Source: Hydrocarboniphaga sp965279055
GTDB taxonomy: Bacteria > Pseudomonadota > Gammaproteobacteria > Nevskiales > Nevskiaceae
DNA length: 64,000 nucleotides
Direction: 5' to 3'
Assembly: GCF_965279055.1 (NCBI RefSeq)
Contig: NZ_OZ257125.1
Location: 3,038,001-3,102,000 of the forward strand
The translations under genes and the position numbers were made by a program. Below the pieces are notes generated by a model. It was not told the origin of the DNA. It searched no databases and saw only the letters and a list, made by a program, of their open reading frames with translations. How positions within the stretch are numbered: position 1 is the stretch's first letter; each line of letters begins with the position of its first letter. This document shows positions 59,714 to 64,000 of this stretch, piece after piece.

Positions 59714-61378
59714 ATGAGCCAATACGTTTACACGATGAACAAGGTCGGCAAGACCGTCCCGCCGAAGAAGGAAATTCTGCGTGACATCTCGCTGTCGTTC
59801 TTTCCCGGCGCCAAGATCGGCGTGCTCGGCTACAACGGCGCCGGCAAGTCCACGCTGCTGAAAATCATGGCCGGCGTGGACAAGGATTTTCACGGCGAGG
59901 CCAGGCCGATGCCGGGCCTGCAGGTCGGTTATCTGCCGCAGGAGCCGCAGCTGGACCCGGCCAAGAACGTGCGCGAAAACGTCATGGAGGCGATGGGCCA
60001 CATCACCAAAGCCCAGGCCGATCTGGAAGCGGTTTATGCCGCCTACGCCGAGGAAAACGCCGATTTCGACAAGCTCGCCGCGCGTCAGCAGGAGCTGGAA
60101 AACATTCTCGCCGCCAACGACGGCAACAACCTCGACGTGGTGCTGGACAAGGCCGGCGAGGCGCTGAACCTGCCGCCCTGGGACGCCGACGTCACCAAGC
60201 TCTCCGGCGGTGAGCGCCGCCGCGTCGCGCTGTGCCGCCTGCTGCTCAGCAAGCCGGACATGATCCTGTTAGATGAGCCGACCAACCATCTCGATGCCGA
60301 GTCGGTGGCCTGGCTGGAGAAATTCCTCAAGGACTTCCCCGGCACCATCATCGCGGTCACGCATGACCGCTACTTCCTCGACAACGTCGCCGGCTGGATT
60401 CTGGAGCTCGACCGCGGCCACGGCATTCCCTGGCAGGGCAATTACTCGACCTGGCTGGAGGGCAAGGAAAAGCGCCTGTCGGCCGAGTCCAAGAGCGAGG
60501 ACGCGCATGCCAAGGCGATGAAGGAAGAGCTGGAGTGGGTGCGCAAGAACCCCAAGGGCCGCCAGAGCAAATCCAAGGCGCGATTGAAGGCCTACGAGGA
60601 AATGGCGAGCCAGGAATTCCAGAAGCGCGCCGAAACCAAGGAGCTGTACATTCCGCCCGGCCCGCGCCTCGGCGACAGCGTGCTCGAGGTCAACGGCGTC
60701 GGCAAGAAGTACGGCGATCGCTGGCTGTACCAGGGGCTCAGCTTCAGCGTGCCCAAGGGCGCGATCGTCGGCATCGTCGGCGCCAACGGCCGCGGCAAGA
60801 CCACGCTGTTCCGCATGCTGCTCGGCCAGGAACAGCCGGACGCCGGCACCATCAAGATCGGCGAAACCGTCAAGCTCGCCTACGTCGACCAGAGCCGCGA
60901 CGCGCTCGACGGCGAGAAGACCGTGTTCCAGGAAATCTCCGGCGGCAACGACATCATCCGCGCCGGCAGCTTCGAAATGCCGGCGCGCGCCTACATCGGC
61001 CGTTTCAATTTCAAGGGCGAAAGCCAGGGCAAGCGCGTCAAGGATCTGTCCGGCGGCGAACGCAATCGCCTGCATCTGGCGAAGATGCTGCTGAGCGGCG
61101 GCAACGTGCTGCTGTTCGACGAACCGACCAACGACCTCGATGTGGAAACCCTGCGCGCACTGGAAGAAGCGCTGCTGGATTTCTCCGGCTGCGCGCTGGT
61201 GATTTCGCATGACCGCTGGTTCCTCGACCGCGTGTCGACGCACATCCTCGCGTTCGAGGACAGCGGCGAAATCACCTTCATCGAAGGCAACTACAAAGAG
61301 TACGAAGAAGACTTCCGCCGCCGCACCGGCGCCGAGCCCGGCATCAACCGGCGCTCGCGGCACAAGAAGCTGGGCTGA
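59714..61378 (+). CDS. ettA: Energy-dependent translational throttle ABC-F protein
   Basis: EttA binds the ribosomal E site and gates entry of the first peptide bond according to ATP/ADP. The 554-residue ABC-F protein has two ATPase domains (Walker A GYNGAGKSTLL and GANGRGKTTLF; signatures LSGGERRR and LSGGERNR; Walker B MILLDEPTNHLD and VLLFDEPTNDLD), the arm motif in the first domain and the basic linker WVRKNPKGRQSKSKARLKAY that inserts into the ribosome. Lack of membrane segments and the long linker separate it from transporters. Confidence 0.97.
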   Translation: MSQYVYTMNKVGKTVPPKKEILRDISLSFFPGAKIGVLGYNGAGKSTLLKIMAGVDKDFHGEARPMPGLQVGYLPQEPQLDPAKNVRENVMEAMGHITKAQADLEAVYAAYAEENADFDKLAARQQELENILAANDGNNLDVVLDKAGEALNLPPWDADVTKLSGGERRRVALCRLLLSKPDMILLDEPTNHLDAESVAWLEKFLKDFPGTIIAVTHDRYFLDNVAGWILELDRGHGIPWQGNYSTWLEGKEKRLSAESKSEDAHAKAMKEELEWVRKNPKGRQSKSKARLKAYEEMASQEFQKRAETKELYIPPGPRLGDSVLEVNGVGKKYGDRWLYQGLSFSVPKGAIVGIVGANGRGKTTLFRMLLGQEQPDAGTIKIGETVKLAYVDQSRDALDGEKTVFQEISGGNDIIRAGSFEMPARAYIGRFNFKGESQGKRVKDLSGGERNRLHLAKMLLSGGNVLLFDEPTNDLDVETLRALEEALLDFSGCALVISHDRWFLDRVSTHILAFEDSGEITFIEGNYKEYEEDFRRRTGAEPGINRRSRHKKLG

Positions 61379-61392
61379 GATCGGGGTTCTGG

Positions 61393-61507
61393 TCCTTCGA
61401 TACGCCGCTACGCGGCTACTCGGGACGAACGGGGTTTCCATGTCGCCGATGTCACAAGCCAACTGCGTTCGTCCCGAGTAGCGGGCTTTGCCCGCGTATC
61501 GAGGGAC
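61393..61507. repeat. Two half-units of the TTCGTCCCGAGTAGC palindrome in swapped order
   Basis: The left half-unit (61393-61434) reads CTTCGATACGCCG to CTACTCGGGACGAACGG and the right one (about 61468-61507) CGTTCGTCCCGAGTAGC to GTATCGAGGGAC. Compared with 16727 and 25262 the halves are exchanged. They lie between ettA and the interrupted secreted-protein gene. Confidence 0.75.
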
Positions 61508-61690
61508 TCGATCGCAGTCGGTTGGAAAGTGGGCGTTGCGGTTTGGCCTGCCCGAATGGCGCGCTTCCTGCACCTCAGGCGCTGGACTATCAGGAGCTTC
61601 GATGAACTCAACCCACCCGTTGAGGCTGTAGAAAAACCCTAAATCTGGCACACATCCCGCTGCGTCTTTCGCGACGAAAGGAGAGCGGAA

Positions 61691-63223
61691 ATGGCACGCT
61701 ACAAGCCGGTTGATCAACACCTCTCGAAGCTGCTGCCGGTGAGCTTTGCCGAGCAGATTGTTCCCGGCACTTTCGAGTACGCGCTGAACTGGCTGGTCGA
61801 TCACGAGATCGATCTGACGGTCTTCGATGCGCGTTACTGCAACGATGAGGTCGGCGCCGCGGCGTATCACCCGGGTGTGCTGTTGAAGATCGTGTTGTTC
61901 GGCTATGCCCGCGGGCTGACATCGAGCCGCGACATCGAGCGGGCCTGTCGCGAGAACGTGGTCTTCATGGCGCTGTCAGGCGACACACAGCCGCACTTCA
62001 CGACCATCGCCTCCTTCGTGGCGAAGCTGCCGGACGAGATCACCTCGGTGTTCCGCAACGTGCTGCTGGTGTGTGACGAGCAGGGCCTGATCGGCAAAGC
62101 GTTGTTTGCCGTCGATGGTTGCAAGCTTCCGTCGAACGCCTCTCGCAGCCTGAGCGGCACGCGGGCCGACATGGCGAAGAAAATCGAAAAGATCGACCGT
62201 GCCATCGCGCACATGCTCGACACGCATCGCCGCCAGGATGCCGGCCAGAACACCGACACGCTGACCCAGCGCGAACAGCAGCAGATCGAAACCCTGACGC
62301 GCAACAGCAACAAGCTGCGTGAGTGGCTGGCGACTCATCCGGAGAAGACCAATCGCAAGGGTGAACCGCTGAAGTCGAACATCACCGACAACGACTCGGC
62401 GACGATGAAGACCAGTCACGGCGTCGTGCAGGGCTATACCGGCGTCGCCGCCGTCGATGCCAAGGCACAGGTCATCGTGCAGGCCAGTGCCTTCGGAATC
62501 GGCCAGGAGAATGGACTATTGCCGGAGGTGCTGCAGGCGCTGCGCAGCGACTTCAGCGCGATCGGGAGCGCTGATCCCCTGGCGGATGCGACGGTGCTGA
62601 CCGACTCCGGCTATCACTCCGAAGCCACGCTGCAGCGACTGGCCGACGATCAGGTCGACGCGCTGATCGCCGATACCGGCTTCCGGTCACGCGATCCGCG
62701 TTTCGCGGAAGCCTGGCAGCACAAGCCGATCGAGAAACAGCGCCAGCCCGGCGAGCATCGATCGAAGTGGTTTGGTCGAGCCGATTTTATCTATGACGCC
62801 AATCGGCAGACTTGCATCTGTCCGAATGGAAAGCAGCTCAAACTGAAGACGGTCAATATCGTGATCAGGGGCCGTCGCGGTGTCGGCTTCGAAGGCACGC
62901 GCGCGATGTGCCAGGCCTGCTCTTTAAAAGCGAAGTGCATGCGCAAGCCGGATGTGAGTCCGTGTCGTCAGATCACCTTCTTCGACGGCAGCAAAGTGAA
63001 AGAGACGCACCCGCAGACCAAGGCGATGAAGGCCCGAATCGATACGCGTGAAGGCCGGCTGCTGTACAGCCGTCGGCTCGGCATCGTCGAGCCGGTCTTC
63101 GGCAACCTGCACACCAAGGGCCTACGTCGATTCACACTTCGATCCAGGCGCAAGGTGGATGCGCAATGGAAACTCTTCGCCATCGTCCACAACGTCGAGA
63201 AGCTCAGAGGCAAAGCGCCTTGA
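61691..63223 (+). CDS. IS1182-family transposase (DDE)
   Basis: A 510-residue transposase. It begins MARYKPVDQHLSKLLPVSF, has the DUF772-type N-terminal region (YHPGVLLKIVLFGYARGLTS) and a split DDE domain: first Asp in FAVDGCKLPSN (Asp142), second Asp in TVLTDSGYHSE (Asp305), Glu in RLGIVEPVFGNLH (Glu467). A Cys-rich segment (MCQACSLKAKCM) lies before the last motif, as in other members of this family. The ATG follows GGAGAGCGGAA. It appears intact. Confidence 0.93.
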   Translation: MARYKPVDQHLSKLLPVSFAEQIVPGTFEYALNWLVDHEIDLTVFDARYCNDEVGAAAYHPGVLLKIVLFGYARGLTSSRDIERACRENVVFMALSGDTQPHFTTIASFVAKLPDEITSVFRNVLLVCDEQGLIGKALFAVDGCKLPSNASRSLSGTRADMAKKIEKIDRAIAHMLDTHRRQDAGQNTDTLTQREQQQIETLTRNSNKLREWLATHPEKTNRKGEPLKSNITDNDSATMKTSHGVVQGYTGVAAVDAKAQVIVQASAFGIGQENGLLPEVLQALRSDFSAIGSADPLADATVLTDSGYHSEATLQRLADDQVDALIADTGFRSRDPRFAEAWQHKPIEKQRQPGEHRSKWFGRADFIYDANRQTCICPNGKQLKLKTVNIVIRGRRGVGFEGTRAMCQACSLKAKCMRKPDVSPCRQITFFDGSKVKETHPQTKAMKARIDTREGRLLYSRRLGIVEPVFGNLHTKGLRRFTLRSRRKVDAQWKLFAIVHNVEKLRGKAP

Positions 63224-63347
63224 ATGGCTCTTGGAAAGCCTGCCAACTCGCAGTATCGTCAGCACAGACCCTCCACACCCCAGGCGACGGCTCGTGACGC
63301 TGCAGCGTTTTCTATCCACGAACAGCTCAGGCAAGTCGTCGGCTTGC

Positions 63348-63374
63348 ACAGCCGAGTCGGTCTCGGCTGTTTTT
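63348..63374 (+). terminator. Terminator at the right end of the IS
   Basis: ACAGCCGAG (63348-63356) pairs perfectly with CTCGGCTGT (63362-63370), followed by TTTTC. It sits at the right inverted repeat and would stop transposase transcription from entering the flanking gene. Confidence 0.75.
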
Positions 63375-63865
63375 CTACAGCCTCGTTGCTGTGCGCCGCC
63401 CTCGCCGGCCTGGTCTGCCTGCCGGCACACGCGGTCGATTGCCGCGACCCGGCGCAGGCGCAGGCCGTCAACGCGACGTTCGAGGCCGACGACACCGCCA
63501 GGCAGGCGGCACTGAACCAGCACACCGCCGAGCGGCTGTACAGGATCGACGCCGAGGCCAAGGCGCTGATCGCGGCCGGCGCCTGGACCGAGGCCGATCG
63601 CAAGAGCTACTTCGGCAAGGCGCGCAGCAGCGCCGCTTACAGCAAGCTCGAACAGAGCAAGAAAGAGCCACTGTTTTCGGTGCAGATGGGCCGCAGCACG
63701 GCCAGCGGCATCAAGACCAGCAACCCGCTCGGCGCCTGCAGTTACGCGCTGAGCACCTTGAGCGCTTACGACGATCTGCGCGGCATCACCGACACGCAGT
63801 ACGACATGCTCGAGAACGGCATCATCGCAATCGCGCAGGCCAAGGGCGTCAAGCTGCCCTGAGTT

Positions 63866-64000
63866 TCAGTTGCGCCGGGAGTCGTCGTCGAGCCAGTCGG
63901 CGGCATTGCGCTCGAACCACGGCATCGCGCCCCAGTCCGCGTAAGAGGGGTGCGCGAAGGCGCGCTCGCCATTGCGGCGTAGCCCGCTTTTCAGCAGCAC
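63866..64000 (-). CDS. C-terminal fragment of an unidentified protein (cut by window edge)
   Basis: The minus strand is open from the right edge of the window to a stop at 63866-63868, giving 44 residues, including FAHPSYADWGAMPWFERN and ending in DDDSRRN. The acidic, Trp-rich end is not enough to name a family. It converges on the interrupted secreted-protein gene with three bases between stops. Confidence 0.55.
   Translation of the reverse strand: MLLKSGLRRNGERAFAHPSYADWGAMPWFERNAADWLDDDSRRN

Larger units (their letters stand above)
61622..63384 (+). mobile_element. IS1182-family-like insertion sequence, about 1763 bp
   Basis: The ends carry perfect 16-bp inverted repeats: GAGGCTGTAGAAAAAC (61622-61637) and its complement GTTTTTCTACAGCCTC (63369-63384). 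GTT occurs directly outside both ends (61619-61621 and 63385-63387) as a 3-bp target duplication. It encodes one transposase (61691-63223) and ends with a terminator hairpin. It is inserted in the signal-peptide codons of a small gene. The intact ends and frame suggest a recent insertion. Confidence 0.88.
61602..63862 (+). pseudogene. Secreted-protein gene split by an insertion sequence
   Basis: The 5' part begins at ATG 61602 (AGGAG seven bases upstream) and reads MNSTHP before the IS at 61622. The 3' part continues from 63388 with LCAALAGLVCLPAHAVDC to a stop at 63862. Joining 61621 to 63388, that is removing the IS and one GTT duplicate, gives exactly 165 codons in frame with a perfect signal peptide (cut after AHA). 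The mature part has Cys residues near both ends and a helical, Ala-rich middle. The function is unknown. The present downstream frame has no normal start, so the gene is probably inactive. Confidence 0.85.

Overview
The window is GC-rich (roughly two thirds G+C) and gene-dense. It reads as chromosomal DNA of a gammaproteobacterium. The guaA-guaB pair divergent from xseA, the fmdB-aspS pair, lptF-lptG, ettA, gmhA, the TonB receptor and a high-potential iron-sulfur protein all fit that class. A Xanthomonadales/Nevskiales-type organism is my best guess, but no single gene proves it.

Region 1 (1-16.7 kb) is mixed housekeeping and accessory. It holds a truncated lipoprotein, a class A beta-lactamase, an EthD-like protein, tRNA-His and tRNA-Lys, folD, a polysaccharide deacetylase, gmhA and clpB. 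Next come a MerR regulator divergent from folE with an SDR gene tail-to-tail (possibly a light-response module), a HiPIP, an EamA transporter, tRNA-Val, a TadA fused to a nuclease-like DUF559 domain, and a TonB receptor. Region 2 (16.8-34.2 kb) is metabolic: a TetR gene divergent from a three-gene leucine-degradation operon (isovaleryl-CoA dehydrogenase and both methylcrotonyl-CoA carboxylase subunits), then DUF72, guaA, guaB, xseA, a cell-surface lipoprotein, aspS, fmdB, a threonine ammonia-lyase and a DUF4124 protein.

Region 3 (34.2-59.6 kb) is the most interesting. Four minus-strand genes (acyl-AMP/ACP ligase, NAD-epimerase-like reductase, acyl carrier protein, serine palmitoyltransferase) match the bacterial sphingolipid set known from Caulobacter. 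About 9-16 kb away are a GNAT-fold protein resembling the bacterial ceramide synthase type and a hydroxylase with fatty-acid-2-hydroxylase-like histidine boxes. Between them lies a plus-strand headgroup module: a CDP-alcohol phosphotransferase with a degenerate nucleotidyltransferase N-terminus, a diacylglycerol/ceramide-kinase-type lipid kinase, a Tam41-like nucleotidyltransferase and a GT4 glycosyltransferase. LptF/LptG, two sugar/alcohol-phosphate nucleotidyltransferases, a phosphoesterase, a second set of glycosyltransferases, a 2OG oxygenase, a CDP-glycerol-phosphotransferase-like protein and an ABC exporter complete the locus. I read it as a locus for making, decorating and moving a phospho- or glyco-sphingolipid; the headgroup cannot be deduced from sequence.

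Region 4 (59.7-64 kb) holds ettA and an IS1182-like insertion sequence. The IS has split a small secreted-protein gene inside its signal peptide; removing the IS and one 3-bp duplicate restores the frame. A 273-bp MITE-like element with about 34-bp terminal inverted repeats sits between the GT4 gene and the serine palmitoyltransferase gene. At least four families of palindromic REP-like repeats occupy intergenic spaces. No rRNA, CRISPR array or prophage was seen.
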